From the NCBI RefSeq assembly GCF_016735595.1, contig NZ_JAERRB010000002.1, positions 570,996 through 634,995 on the forward strand: a stretch of DNA of 64,000 bases. The letters are read 5' to 3'. This document shows, one piece after another, positions 9,914 to 19,009 of this stretch (position 1 is the first letter of the stretch; each line of letters opens with the position of its first letter). The notes beneath the pieces were generated by a model. That model worked only from the letters and a program-made list of their open reading frames with translations, did no database searches and was not told the DNA's origin. Made by a program: the position numbers and the translations under genes. This DNA comes from Chryseolinea lacunae (lineage in GTDB: Bacteria > Bacteroidota > Bacteroidia > Cytophagales > Cyclobacteriaceae).

Positions 9914-10318
9914 ATGTCCTCCAAAATCGCTAATCTTTGGATTATCGACGACGATCCCATGTCGTCGTTCTACATCAAGCGCCTCGCGGAGCTGGGGGAG
10001 TTGGCCCACATCATCACCATCTACAACAGCGCCCAGGGGGCCATCGACTACCTCCTTCATCACAAGAACTCAGTCGAACATCTTCCCAATGTTATTCTCC
10101 TCGACATCTACATGCCCGAAGTGGACGGCTGGGGTTTCCTGGAAGCCTTAAAGAAAATAGAATCACAGCTCACCAAGCAGCCCGAAATCTATATCATCAG
10201 TTCGTCCAATCACCCCAAAGACCTTAGCAAAGCCGGCACCTTCCCGGAAGTACGCGCCTATTTTCAAAAGCCTGTGACGCTGGAAATATTGAAGCAGCAG
10301 GTGCGGGCGTTGCAGTAG
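9914..10318 (+). CDS. Stand-alone receiver-domain response regulator
   Basis: 134 residues, a single CheY-like receiver with no output domain. Visible are the acidic cluster WIIDDDP, phospho-acceptor Asp64 (VILLDIYMPEVDGW), the SSS stretch after strand 4 (Ser97-99) and Lys119 (FQKPV). Proteins of this shape in Bacteroidota act by protein contact or as intermediates in phosphorelays. It lies downstream of the TonB receptor and within 3 kb of the TPR histidine kinase, which has no linked regulator, so a functional link is possible but unproven. An upstream ATG at 9864 is in another frame. Confidence 0.92.
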   Translation: MSSKIANLWIIDDDPMSSFYIKRLAELGELAHIITIYNSAQGAIDYLLHHKNSVEHLPNVILLDIYMPEVDGWGFLEALKKIESQLTKQPEIYIISSSNHPKDLSKAGTFPEVRAYFQKPVTLEILKQQVRALQ

Positions 10319-10365
10319 AAATTTCTCGGTGCGCTGTTAATTTCCCTCTAAGAAATGATGTTATG

Positions 10366-10397
10366 TTCATCCTGCGAACGCAGAGTGAAGGAATATT
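10366..10397. repeat. Possible short dispersed intergenic repeat
   Basis: The text CATCCTGCGAACGCAGAG followed by TGAAGGAAT resembles a class of short intergenic repeats I have seen in many bacterial genomes (ATCCTGAxCGxAxxGAAGGAT). Only one copy is visible here, so this is an impression and not a demonstrated repeat. Confidence 0.25.
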
Positions 10398-10407
10398 GTT
10401 TTTGAAA

Positions 10408-10440
10408 ATCGCCAGGTGGAACCCTGGCGATTTATGTTTT
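10408..10440. terminator. Terminator between two convergent genes
   Basis: ATCGCCAGG and CCTGGCGAT form a 9-bp stem around a short loop, followed by TTATGTTTT. It lies between the receiver gene and the convergent OmpA-family gene and could serve both. Confidence 0.65.
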
Positions 10441-10441
10441 C

Positions 10442-12454
10442 TTACTTGATAATTTCTATCTCTGTTCTCCGGTTGATCTCGCGGCCGCCTTGTTCGTCGT
10501 CGTTCGAAACGATGGGGCGTTCGGAGCCGTAGCCTTTGGCCGATACGCGGCTGGCGTCAATGCCGTGGCTGGCGAGGTAGGTCACCACCGACGAGGCGCG
10601 TTTCAGCGACAGCGCTTTGTTGGAGGCAGCGTTGCCACTGTTGTCGGTGTGGCCGTTGATCTGCACCTTCAGGTTCGGGTTGGTGATCATGAGCTCGCGG
10701 ATGTTTTCCACTTCGGCCACCGACTCGGTTTTCAGGTCGGATTTGCCAATGTCGAAGAAGATGTTTTTCAAAACCACTTTCGAACCCACTTCGGCTTTCA
10801 CCATGATGATGTGAGTGTCAATTTCCTGGTACTCGGCAAACTCGGGCAACGCGAAGTTGATGGAGTTGAAGAGGTAGCCCGATTTTTCAGTAGCCACCCC
10901 GTAGTTGCCCCCGTGTGGAATGACCAGCTCAAACTCGCCCGTGAGGGGATTGGTGTTGATTTTTGTGATCACCTTGTTGGTCGTGTTGTCCACCAGCGAG
11001 ATGACGGCGCCGAGGGGAGAGGCGTTACTTTCGTCAATTACTTTACCCTTCAACAGCGTCACCACCTTTTGGGCTTTCTTGGCGGCGATGGACGGATCGA
11101 TAAATTCTTCGCTCTTTGGAATTTCGGTCTTTGCCGCTTTCTCTTCGGCGGCGGCTTTCTCTGCTGCAGCTACTACGGCAGGTTTAGGCTTGGGTTTGTA
11201 TTTGGGGTCGAGAAACTTAATGGAGTAGATATCCGCGTCGCCCAGTCCGCCTTCTTTGGCGGTGGAGAAATAGCCCTGCTTTTTGTCGGGCGACAGGGTG
11301 AAGAATCCATCATACTCCCACGAGTTCAACGGGTAGCCCATGTTTTCGGGCTTCTTCCATTTGCCATTCACAAACTCCGCCATAAAGATGTCGCTGTTGC
11401 CGAGGCGCGGGTGGCCATCAGACGAGAAATACAACGTCACGCCGTCGTGATGGATGAAGGGTGAGTCTTCGTTTTCGGGTGTGTTGATGATGGGACCGAG
11501 GTTCACGGCTTTGCCCCATTGGCCACGGCCGTCCAACTCGCTCACATATAGATCCAGTTCGCCGATGCCGCCGGGGCGGTTGCTGGCGAAGTATAATTTT
11601 TTGCCATCGGCCGTCACGCTGGCGCAGGTTTCCCAGAACATGCCGGTGTTGATGTTCTTGTTCAGGGGTTCGGGCTTCGACCATTCGTCGCCCGTGCGTG
11701 TAGAGGTATAGATGTCGCCTTCACCTTCTTCGAGGTAGAGAAACAAGGTTTTTCCATCAGGCGAAAGCGAAGCGGCGGCGTCGTTGTATTTGATGTTGAC
11801 GTTGGGGCTGATGAGCTTGGGCGCCGACCAGTCGCTGCCTTGCTTATAGGTCACATAGATGTCTTCAAAGTTCTGTCCGGCTTTGGCTCGTGCCGGGTCG
11901 TCGGTGCGGTTGGAGGTGAAGATAAGCGTGTTGCCGTCGGCCGAAATGATTGGGGAGTAGTCGCTGAAGGGCGTGTTCACGACCGGCCCCAGGTTTTGGA
12001 TGATCACGTTCAGTTCGTTTTGCGAGAGCGAGTCGGCAATGTGACACTCGGCAATTTTCTCGTCTACGATGCTCGACAGGTTGGCTTTCTTTTTCTTGAA
12101 CCGTTCGAAGTGTTCGATGGCCTTCTGGAAATCGTTGGTGTTTTGAAACGCAATGCCCAAATGATAGTCGATGTCGGGATTCACCGCGGGGTTCAGACGG
12201 TAGGCCTTGTCGATGTACGACGCGGCTTTCGACTTGGTTTCGGAATAGAGATAGGAGAGGCCGATCTTGAAATTGAGCGAGGCGTCGTCGGGATTAATTT
12301 CCTGCGCGGCCAGAAACGAGGCGAGTGCATTCTTATAATCTTTCTTTCCGTAGTATTTGTCGCCGGCCGCAATGAGGGCCTTTTGATCTTGCGCATACGT
12401 TGCACTGCCCAACAGCAATACAAGCACGATGAAAACGTATTTTCCCCTACACAT
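10442..12454 (-). CDS. OmpA-family protein with TPR, PD40 repeats and a CnaB-like domain
   Basis: 670 residues from ATG 12454, which opens the signal peptide (CRGKYVFIVLVLLLGSATYA, then Q); a longer frame runs upstream without a signal. Order: TPR-like repeats (about 25-130); PD40/WD40-like strands, for example PIISADGNTLIFTSNR and SLSPDGKTLFLYLEEG (about 160-420); an Ala/Lys/Pro-rich linker; a carboxypeptidase-regulatory-like beta domain (VTLLKGKVIDESNASPLGAV); and a C-terminal OmpA domain that binds peptidoglycan (QINGHTDNSGNAASN, ASRVSAKGYGSERP). This multidomain layout is common in Bacteroidota envelopes and is related in design to proteins linked to type IX secretion and gliding, but I cannot assign such a role here. 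Confidence 0.93.
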   Translation of the reverse strand: MCRGKYVFIVLVLLLGSATYAQDQKALIAAGDKYYGKKDYKNALASFLAAQEINPDDASLNFKIGLSYLYSETKSKAASYIDKAYRLNPAVNPDIDYHLGIAFQNTNDFQKAIEHFERFKKKKANLSSIVDEKIAECHIADSLSQNELNVIIQNLGPVVNTPFSDYSPIISADGNTLIFTSNRTDDPARAKAGQNFEDIYVTYKQGSDWSAPKLISPNVNIKYNDAAASLSPDGKTLFLYLEEGEGDIYTSTRTGDEWSKPEPLNKNINTGMFWETCASVTADGKKLYFASNRPGGIGELDLYVSELDGRGQWGKAVNLGPIINTPENEDSPFIHHDGVTLYFSSDGHPRLGNSDIFMAEFVNGKWKKPENMGYPLNSWEYDGFFTLSPDKKQGYFSTAKEGGLGDADIYSIKFLDPKYKPKPKPAVVAAAEKAAAEEKAAKTEIPKSEEFIDPSIAAKKAQKVVTLLKGKVIDESNASPLGAVISLVDNTTNKVITKINTNPLTGEFELVIPHGGNYGVATEKSGYLFNSINFALPEFAEYQEIDTHIIMVKAEVGSKVVLKNIFFDIGKSDLKTESVAEVENIRELMITNPNLKVQINGHTDNSGNAASNKALSLKRASSVVTYLASHGIDASRVSAKGYGSERPIVSNDDEQGGREINRRTEIEIIK

Positions 12455-12555
12455 GGATAGGTCAGGTTTATGAGTTAAAAAATCACTTCTAATATCGAAA
12501 AGATAACGGCCGCAAAAAAGCCACCCGTCCATCCCAATCCTGCACAGCCGTGCCA

Positions 12556-14223
12556 TTACTTCAGTTTTTTCGCGCCGGGTTTTGGTTTCACCCATCCCGG
12601 TCCATGCACCACCACACCGGGTCTTGCTCCCGTATGCTCGCCGTTGCGCAGCACCTGCACGCCGTTCACAAACACATGTTGCACGCCGGTGGCATACTGT
12701 TTCGGTGATTCAAATGTGGCGTGGTCGGCAATGGTGCGGGCGTCGAACACTGCAAGGTCGGCATAATAACCCGGCTTCAGGCTGCCACGCTTTTGTATTT
12801 TGAGATTGGCGGCTGGCAACGCCGTTAACCTGCGGATGGCCTCCGGCAACGGCACTATTTTTTCGTCGCGCACATATTTTCCCAGGAAACGCGCAAACGT
12901 GCCATAGGCCCGGGGATGCGTGCCCCAATCTTTAAAGTCTTTTGCTTCCGACATAGACGCGGCGTCGGAGCCAAAGCTCACATACGGCAGCGTGAGCATA
13001 CGCTTCACGTTGGCTTCGGAGATGAGGAAGTAGACCGCGGCAATGGTCGACTTGTCGCGTACCACCAGGTCGATCACCGTTTCGTCGGCGTCTTTTCCGT
13101 GATGGCGGGCCACTTCGTCGAGGCGTTTGCCCAGGTATAGTTTGTTCAGTGAATCCAGGCGAAAGCCCAGCATCATCACGTCTTTGGGATCGGAATTTTT
13201 GGTGGGGATGCCACGGCGCATTTCGTCCAGTACCCTGGCGCGTGTGGCCGGATTTTTCAGTCGCTTGCGCATCGCGGCCGCGCCGCCTTCCTGCACCCAG
13301 GTGGGCAGTCGGGCCGTGAGGCCTGTGGCGCTGGCGGTGTAGGTATACATGTTGGCCGTGATCTTCAGGCCGGCCTTGCGCGCGCTGTCCAGTTTGGCGA
13401 TCACGGTTTCCACTTTGTTCCAGTTGCGTTCGTGATTGATTTTGAGGTGATAGATCTCTGCGGGAATGTGCGCTTCTTTCGAGATGCGAAAGGTTTCATT
13501 CATGGCCGACAGAATGTTGTCGCTTTCGCTGCGCATGTGAGTAATGTACATGCCGCCGTATTGCCCGGCCACTTCGGCCAGGGCGATAAGTTCTTCGGTG
13601 GAAGCATAGTCGGCCGGCGCGTAGATGAGCGACGAGCCAAGGCCCATGGCGCCTTCTTCCATGGCTTGCTTCACCAGGGCTTTCATACGCTTCAGTTCTT
13701 CGGCCGTGGGAGGGCGGTTGTCGTGGCCCACTTCATGGATGCGTATGGACGTGGCCCCCACAAACGACGCAACGTTCGGGCTGATGCCTTTCTTCTGCAC
13801 ATAGTTGAAATAGCCACCCAACGTGGTCCACAAACTGTCGACGGGTTTGGCGGTGGCCTTTCGCTTCACGGGACCGGCAGACCAGCCTTCGCCAAACACT
13901 TCCAGTGTCACACCTTGTTTGATGTCGCTCATAGAGCTGCCGTCCATCAGGAGGCTGCGGTCGGCCCAGCTCAGCATGTTGATGAAGCCCGGCGCAACGG
14001 CCAGACCGGTGGCGTCAATTTCTTTTTTGCCCATGGCATTGTCGAGGTTGCCGATCACGGCAATGGTGTCGGCTTGCAGGGCGATGTCGGCCGTGAACGG
14101 TGCGCCGCCGGAGCCGTCATAGACTGTTCCGTGGCGGATGATGACATCATATTCCTGTTTGGGCCTGGGCCGGCACGCTATAATGATCCAGAAGGCAACA
14201 CCCAACACGAGACAATACCGCAT
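12556..14223 (-). CDS. D-aminoacylase-like amidohydrolase lipoprotein with altered metal site
   Basis: 555 residues with a lipoprotein-type signal (WIIIACRP). The fold is that of N-acyl-D-amino-acid deacylases: a small beta domain (YDVIIRHGTVYDGSGG), a TIM barrel and a C-terminal strand return (GYYADLAVFDARTIADHATF). The usual metal motif after PGFID is HxHxD; here the text is PGFINMLSWADRSLL, so both His are missing, and the NCG Cys ligand position reads GEGW. Downstream metal-site His are kept (YITHMRSE, EIYHLKI), as is FGSDAAS. It may be a distinct subfamily with one metal or another reaction. It hydrolyses amides or peptides only by family inference. Confidence 0.8.
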   Translation of the reverse strand: MRYCLVLGVAFWIIIACRPRPKQEYDVIIRHGTVYDGSGGAPFTADIALQADTIAVIGNLDNAMGKKEIDATGLAVAPGFINMLSWADRSLLMDGSSMSDIKQGVTLEVFGEGWSAGPVKRKATAKPVDSLWTTLGGYFNYVQKKGISPNVASFVGATSIRIHEVGHDNRPPTAEELKRMKALVKQAMEEGAMGLGSSLIYAPADYASTEELIALAEVAGQYGGMYITHMRSESDNILSAMNETFRISKEAHIPAEIYHLKINHERNWNKVETVIAKLDSARKAGLKITANMYTYTASATGLTARLPTWVQEGGAAAMRKRLKNPATRARVLDEMRRGIPTKNSDPKDVMMLGFRLDSLNKLYLGKRLDEVARHHGKDADETVIDLVVRDKSTIAAVYFLISEANVKRMLTLPYVSFGSDAASMSEAKDFKDWGTHPRAYGTFARFLGKYVRDEKIVPLPEAIRRLTALPAANLKIQKRGSLKPGYYADLAVFDARTIADHATFESPKQYATGVQHVFVNGVQVLRNGEHTGARPGVVVHGPGWVKPKPGAKKLK

Positions 14224-14304
14224 GATGAAAAAATATGAATGGGCATGTTAGCCACGTTTCGGCACAAATGAAAGAACATGTAAGGTTCTCCATGAATACG
14301 CGGT

Positions 14305-15057
14305 TTATGCCCGCGCACCGGCGTTGGAAATTTTTCCCGCCAGCATAAAAACCGGAAACTTCACCAGGTGTTCACCCTGGCCCCACAGGGGCGCAAGCCG
14401 TTCGATGAAGGCGGGCACGGGATCATAGCCTTTGTCTTTGATGAATTTCTGCGTGGCCGACCAACTGGAGAAATAACCCGACAGGTGTTCAAGCGTCCAT
14501 GTTACTTCGATGTTGAGCGGGGGTGCAGCGATGCGTTCGAAGGGGAAAGGGAGTGTGGCGTATTGATTTTCTACCAGCCTGCGCGCATGATCCCAATAGG
14601 GCCCCACGGTGTTTTCATAAAAGTCGGTGATGGCTTCGTCGATGCCGGGCGCGATGTAGAGCAATGCATATCCCCAGATGGCCAGCAAGGCACCGGGCTT
14701 TCCCACGCGATTTGCTTCCGCATAAAAACGATCGAGGTCAAACCAGTGCAACGCTTGTCCCACCGTGATGAGGTCGAACTGATGTGGGGCGAAAGTGGTT
14801 TGCTCGGCCGCGCTGATGGCGTAGACAATGTTGTGGGCCGGCGCCGCATGATCGAGTTGCTGTTGGCTGATGTCGGTGGCACACACGCGTTCAAAATGCG
14901 TTGCCAGCACCTGCGCCACTTGCCCGTTTCCGGTGGCACAATCCCACGCGGCTCCTTTTTCTTTCACGTGCTGGAGAATGAACGTATACAACGCTTCGGG
15001 ATAGACCGGGCGGAAGGCGGCGTATTGTTTCGCTTGCGTGGAGAAGAGGTCTTTCAT
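14305..15057 (-). CDS. Class I SAM-dependent methyltransferase
   Basis: 250 residues. The SAM-binding motif I reads AWDCATGNGQVAQVL, followed by acidic loop TDISQQQLDHA and motif IV FDLITVGQALHWFD. The opening KDLFSTQAKQYAAFRPVYPE is typical of the Methyltransf_11-type enzymes annotated as trans-aconitate-methyltransferase-like or UbiE-like. The substrate cannot be predicted. The stop lies 82 bp from the D-aminoacylase-like gene on the same strand, and the start is 16 bp after the stop of the agmatinase-like gene, so all may be co-transcribed. Confidence 0.85.
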   Translation of the reverse strand: MKDLFSTQAKQYAAFRPVYPEALYTFILQHVKEKGAAWDCATGNGQVAQVLATHFERVCATDISQQQLDHAAPAHNIVYAISAAEQTTFAPHQFDLITVGQALHWFDLDRFYAEANRVGKPGALLAIWGYALLYIAPGIDEAITDFYENTVGPYWDHARRLVENQYATLPFPFERIAAPPLNIEVTWTLEHLSGYFSSWSATQKFIKDKGYDPVPAFIERLAPLWGQGEHLVKFPVFMLAGKISNAGARA

Positions 15058-15073
15058 TATTTTTTTTAGAAGA

Positions 15074-15874
15074 TTATACGGATGTCGCCGGCAAAAGCTT
15101 CACCAGAATCTCTTTAAAAAACTTGGCCGCCACCATGGCCGTCATGCCGTTGATGTCGCGGGTGGGGTTCAGTTCCACGATGTCGGCGCCCACGATGTTG
15201 GCTTGCAGGTTTTGGATGATCGACAACACCTGCCGCGTAGAAAATCCTCCGGGTTCGTGGTGCGAAACACCGGGCACAAAGGCCGGGTCCAGTGCGTCGA
15301 GGTCGAGTGAAATGTAGAGCGGGCCGTCGAACGAAAAGGTTGTGCCGTCTTTCCAGTCTTTCATCTCGATGGCTTCCACACCAAACCGTTTGGCTTGTTC
15401 GCGTTGATGCGGATTGTAGGTGCGAATGCCGACTTGCACCAGCCGCTTGATCAACCCTTCTTCGAGGATGCGTGCAAAGGGACAGGCATGCGAATGGCGG
15501 TTGCCTTCGAAGTTGTCGTAGAGATCGCCGTGCGCATCGAGGTGCAGGATGTTGAGGTTGGTATATTTTCGGGCAAAGGCTTTGATGATGGGGTAGGTGA
15601 TGGAGTGGTCGCCACCCAGGCTCAGCACGTGTTGTTTCCGGTCGACCTGTGCAAAAACGTTTTCTTCAATTTCGCGAAACGCTTCGGGCATGGACGAGAG
15701 GGTGAGGTCGCCGAGGTCATTCCAATGCAGGTTTTGGTTGAGGTCTACGCCGCTTTCGGTGCAATAGTTTGCCGAGTCCGAGCGATAGGCTTCGCGGATT
15801 TTTTGTGGCGCCTGCGCGGCACCCCGGAGAAAAGAAGAATTGACGTCGAGCGGAATGCCAAGAATAGAAACCAT
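15074..15874 (-). CDS. Ureohydrolase (agmatinase/arginase family)
   Basis: 266 residues, near the usual family length. All manganese ligand motifs are present: GGDHSITYP, LDAHGDLYD and SLDLDALDPAFVPG. HSHACPFARI fits the substrate loop. Family members split a guanidino group to release urea; agmatinase (giving putrescine), arginase and formimidoylglutamase share these motifs. The length and the DPAFVPGVSHHEPGG text favour agmatinase, but substrate specificity is not certain. It is the first gene of a minus-strand run with the methyltransferase. Confidence 0.88.
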   Translation of the reverse strand: MVSILGIPLDVNSSFLRGAAQAPQKIREAYRSDSANYCTESGVDLNQNLHWNDLGDLTLSSMPEAFREIEENVFAQVDRKQHVLSLGGDHSITYPIIKAFARKYTNLNILHLDAHGDLYDNFEGNRHSHACPFARILEEGLIKRLVQVGIRTYNPHQREQAKRFGVEAIEMKDWKDGTTFSFDGPLYISLDLDALDPAFVPGVSHHEPGGFSTRQVLSIIQNLQANIVGADIVELNPTRDINGMTAMVAAKFFKEILVKLLPATSV

Positions 15875-16086
15875 GGGGTGTGATTTTGGAGGTTTAAAGA
15901 ATGTAAAAATAGACGATTGTGCTCTTTTTTACGTGCGGGAGATGAAAAGGGTATGAAATGAAAAAAAGACGGTGCTTGTCTTCGAAGGCTTTTCCTTTGG
16001 TGTAATTACCTTATAAAATCTTTTTTTTACGGGATGAAACACAGATATTTAAATGACCCCGCAGCCCATCCTAACCCTATAACACC

Positions 16087-17544
16087 ATGAGCACTTTCAA
16101 ACGCAGAGATTTTATCAAGAGCAGCGTAATGGCCGGCGTGAGCGCCTCCATGCTCGACACCACACCCTGGGAAAAGCACACCGCGTCCGACACGGTGAAG
16201 ATCACTCCGTCGGCGTCGCCCAAGAAAGTGATTGTGGGCGGAGCAGGACTGGCTGGCTTGTGCACGGCCTACGAACTGGTGCGTCGCGGCCACGAGGTGG
16301 TGGTGATGGAAGCGGCGGGCCGGCACGGCGGGCACGTGTTCACGGTACTCGATGGTTTGTCAGACGGTCTCTATGGCGACTTCGGCATGGAACACATCTG
16401 CAAGCCCGGCTATGATAAATACTGGGGCTACATCCAGGAGTTCGGCCTCACGGCATTGCCCTATCCCCGACGCAAAAACCTGGTGCGAAGAATCGATGAG
16501 AAATTCTACACAGAAGAAATGCTGCGCGATGCGGCCGTGCTGAAAAAGTTTGGCTTCAACGAGCGCGAAGTGAAATACCTGTCACAAAATCCGTGGTGGG
16601 ATTTGGAGTCGCTCTATACCAAACCCTATCTCGATAAATTCAAAGATGAATATCAACCGTTTGGTGTTGGCTACGACCACTTCGACACCGTGCCCATGGC
16701 CGATCTCTACAAAAAAGATGGTGCGTCCGAAACGGCTTTGCGTTTCCTCGGTGGCACAAGTTATTCGGCGCAGTTCGAACTGTGGCGCGCGGGCATTTTG
16801 CATTTGCGCGGCGTCCCTCTTGCGCCCCCGGAAGTTTTCCGGCTGAAGGGTGGCAACCAGATGTTGCCGAATGCATTTGCGAAACGACTCGGCACCCGCG
16901 TGTGGCTCAACTGCCCCATTCTTTCTATCAAGCATGGCAACACGGGTGTGACCGTGAAGTACAAACAGTTTAATGAAGAAAAAGAAATGCAGGCCGACTA
17001 CTACGTGAATTGCATTCCGCTGCCCGCATTCAAAAACATCCCCGTGTCACCACCATTCCCTCCCGAGAAACAATACGTGCTCGACAACGTGACATACGAT
17101 TCCTACCAGCGTTTTGTGTTTCAGGCATCATCCAAATTTTGGGAGGAAGACAACCTCACCATCAACATGGACCTCAACCTTCCCGACCTGGAGCAGGTGT
17201 GGCAATCGGCCGAAGAAGTAGATACGCATCGCGTCATCGTGTTGGGCACTGGTCCCGGTGGTGTGTCGCCACAGCGCGCACTGGCCGCATTCCGTTCAGT
17301 ATATCCCGGCAAGCGCGACACCATCGAATATGTGACCAGTCGTGACTGGACAAAAGAAACTTATGCGTCCACCTGCGAGCGCCTGCCGTTTGCCATTGGC
17401 ACGCTGCGCAAATTCTGGCCCGAGGTGATGAAACCCCACGGCCGTATTCACTTTGCCGGCGCCTATGCCGACAACCTCAACTGGGGCACCGAGGCGGCTA
17501 CACGCACCGGAAACCGCGTAGCCGAAGCCATAGACAAAGCCTGA
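16087..17544 (+). CDS. Tat-exported flavin amine-oxidase-like oxidoreductase
   Basis: 485 residues. The N-terminus STFKRRDFIKSSVMAG is a twin-arginine signal, so the folded flavoprotein is probably exported. The FAD dinucleotide motif is VIVGGAGLAGLCTAYE, followed by the acidic end VVVMEAAGRHGGH. The C-terminal FAD motif RIHFAGAYADNLNWGTEAA matches flavin monoamine oxidases and phytoene-desaturase-like enzymes. The stop codon overlaps the start of a cytochrome c gene by one base, suggesting that electrons pass from the flavin to that cytochrome rather than to oxygen (inference). The substrate is unknown. Confidence 0.88.
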   Translation: MSTFKRRDFIKSSVMAGVSASMLDTTPWEKHTASDTVKITPSASPKKVIVGGAGLAGLCTAYELVRRGHEVVVMEAAGRHGGHVFTVLDGLSDGLYGDFGMEHICKPGYDKYWGYIQEFGLTALPYPRRKNLVRRIDEKFYTEEMLRDAAVLKKFGFNEREVKYLSQNPWWDLESLYTKPYLDKFKDEYQPFGVGYDHFDTVPMADLYKKDGASETALRFLGGTSYSAQFELWRAGILHLRGVPLAPPEVFRLKGGNQMLPNAFAKRLGTRVWLNCPILSIKHGNTGVTVKYKQFNEEKEMQADYYVNCIPLPAFKNIPVSPPFPPEKQYVLDNVTYDSYQRFVFQASSKFWEEDNLTINMDLNLPDLEQVWQSAEEVDTHRVIVLGTGPGGVSPQRALAAFRSVYPGKRDTIEYVTSRDWTKETYASTCERLPFAIGTLRKFWPEVMKPHGRIHFAGAYADNLNWGTEAATRTGNRVAEAIDKA

Positions 17545-18311
17545 TGTTGACAGGGAAAATGAACATGTTCCGCAAGCTTTTGATCGGAGGCATGACGTTG
17601 TCGTTGGCAGTTGTTGTATATCTGGTGATGACGTCGTTTCAGGCACGACCTGTGGTAAATGCCACTCCCTTAGTGAAGATCGTTGTACCTGCCCGTGGCA
17701 CAACGGTTTCGTGGAACACGCTCGTCTCTTATAAAATCAGCGTCGACGACAAGGAAGACGGCAACTCCGCCTATGATGAGATTGCGCCTCACGAAGTGTT
17801 GCTGCAGGTGTTCTATGTAGCCGACTCGTCGACCCTGAGTGTTCACGTGAACGAAAAAGCAAATGCGGCTCCCGAACCGCAGGGTTTGTTGTCGATTACC
17901 ACACTGCCGTGCTTTAATTGTCATACGGCTAACGCTAAGCTTATTGGACCATCGTTTGATCGCATTGCAGCCAGGTATCCACACACGTCTTCGACGGAGG
18001 ATGCGTTGGTCAACAAAATAATGAAGGGTTCACTCGGCACATGGGGAGAAATTCCCATGCCTCCCAATCCGGATGTCGATCCGGCAACAGCCAAAGAAAT
18101 TGTTCGCTGGATTTTGAAAGGCAACAGAAACCCCGATCATTTTTTTCTTGCCGGGTTGGAAGGGAGTTTTAGAACAAAACTTAAAATGAAGGGGGATACA
18201 GGAAAGGGTGTTTATGTTTTAAGGGCAAGTTATACTGATCATGGGGCAACGGACGGGTCAGTTGATCGGCGGCGTGGACAGTGTAGTGTTGTTTTGAAGT
18301 TGGAGAAGTGA
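17544..18311 (+). CDS. Membrane-anchored mono-haem cytochrome c
   Basis: 255 residues with an N-terminal hydrophobic anchor or signal at about 10-32. An N-terminal beta domain (about 40-105) resembles the Ig-like part found with c-type cytochromes (VKIVVPARGTTVSWNTLVSY). A class I cytochrome domain follows with haem motif CFNCH at 123-127, IGPSFDRIAARY and the axial Met in EIPMPPNP at about 172. A C-terminal beta extension ends QCSVVLKLEK. The start overlaps the stop of the flavoprotein gene (TGATG), so translation is coupled and the two likely form one periplasmic electron-transfer unit. Confidence 0.88.
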   Translation: MLTGKMNMFRKLLIGGMTLSLAVVVYLVMTSFQARPVVNATPLVKIVVPARGTTVSWNTLVSYKISVDDKEDGNSAYDEIAPHEVLLQVFYVADSSTLSVHVNEKANAAPEPQGLLSITTLPCFNCHTANAKLIGPSFDRIAARYPHTSSTEDALVNKIMKGSLGTWGEIPMPPNPDVDPATAKEIVRWILKGNRNPDHFFLAGLEGSFRTKLKMKGDTGKGVYVLRASYTDHGATDGSVDRRRGQCSVVLKLEK

Positions 18312-18325
18312 TATAGGCAGTGGCG

Positions 18326-18923
18326 TTGAGCGCTTGGAATGATAGGGAATATTTTCTTTTAGGTCATCGTGTATTTCATAGCCCCGCTCCCGGGCCGCGG
18401 GGGCCCCGCATGTTCCCATCAGGGCTATGCCCTACCCGCGCATGCCATGACCAGGCCAAAGGTAGGCCAAGGCCCTGATGGGAACATGCTGGAGGTGGTG
18501 CGGGTGTGTTGTGCGGGAGGTGTGTGAGTGGGCGCCTGAGTGTGATTCGTTTTCTTGTTTTTTTTCCTTCTTCTTTTTGTTCTTTCTTTCTTCTCTTTCT
18601 GACTTGCGGTGTTGAGCGAGTATTCGTTTTTCTTTTTTGGAGTGATAAATATTCAAAGAGGAAGAGATGATGCGACAAAAATTCAATACATGTCCAAATC
18701 GTCAATTCTTAATAACAGTGCATCACACTCAAGTCTCGCTCACACACTTCCTTCCAGCATGTCCCCTCTGAGGCCTAAGCGGACTTTGGCCTGGTCATGG
18801 CATGCGCGGGTACGGTTAAGCCTCAGAGGGGACATGCGGGGCCCCCGCGGCCCGGGAGCGGGGCTATGAAATGTGAGATGACCTATAAAAACAACTTATA
18901 CTATCATCCCAACCCTTCGACAA
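18326..18923. repeat. Inverted-repeat element, copy A
   Basis: About 598 bp between two convergent genes. Left and right arms are inverted copies of each other: AGGTCATC then ATTTCATAGCCCCGCTCC on the left (from 18361), the complement on the right (to 18884), with weaker pairing out to 18326 and 18923. Each arm contains a hairpin (18409-18488 and 18758-18836). The left stem is CATGTTCCCATCAGGGC with GCCCTGATGGGAACATG; the right stem is CATGTCCCCTCTGAGGC with its perfect complement. Both enclose the loop text CGCATGCCATGACCAGGCC. A GT-rich strip lies just inside each hairpin. The core is AT- and pyrimidine-rich with no credible gene. Copies B and C have the same plan. Confidence 0.85.
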
Positions 18924-19009
18924 CACCATTTCTAAAAACGTAAGGACAAAAAAATACCTCCGCATCATCTTTCGACAACACGAAGGCATAAGAAACTAAT
19001 CTTTAAAAA

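Noticed and set aside
18326-18923. Copy A considered as an IS with an encoded transposase
   Set aside because: No frame in the core is longer than ~110 codons and none resembles a transposase; the longest reads Arg/Lys/Glu-rich low complexity.
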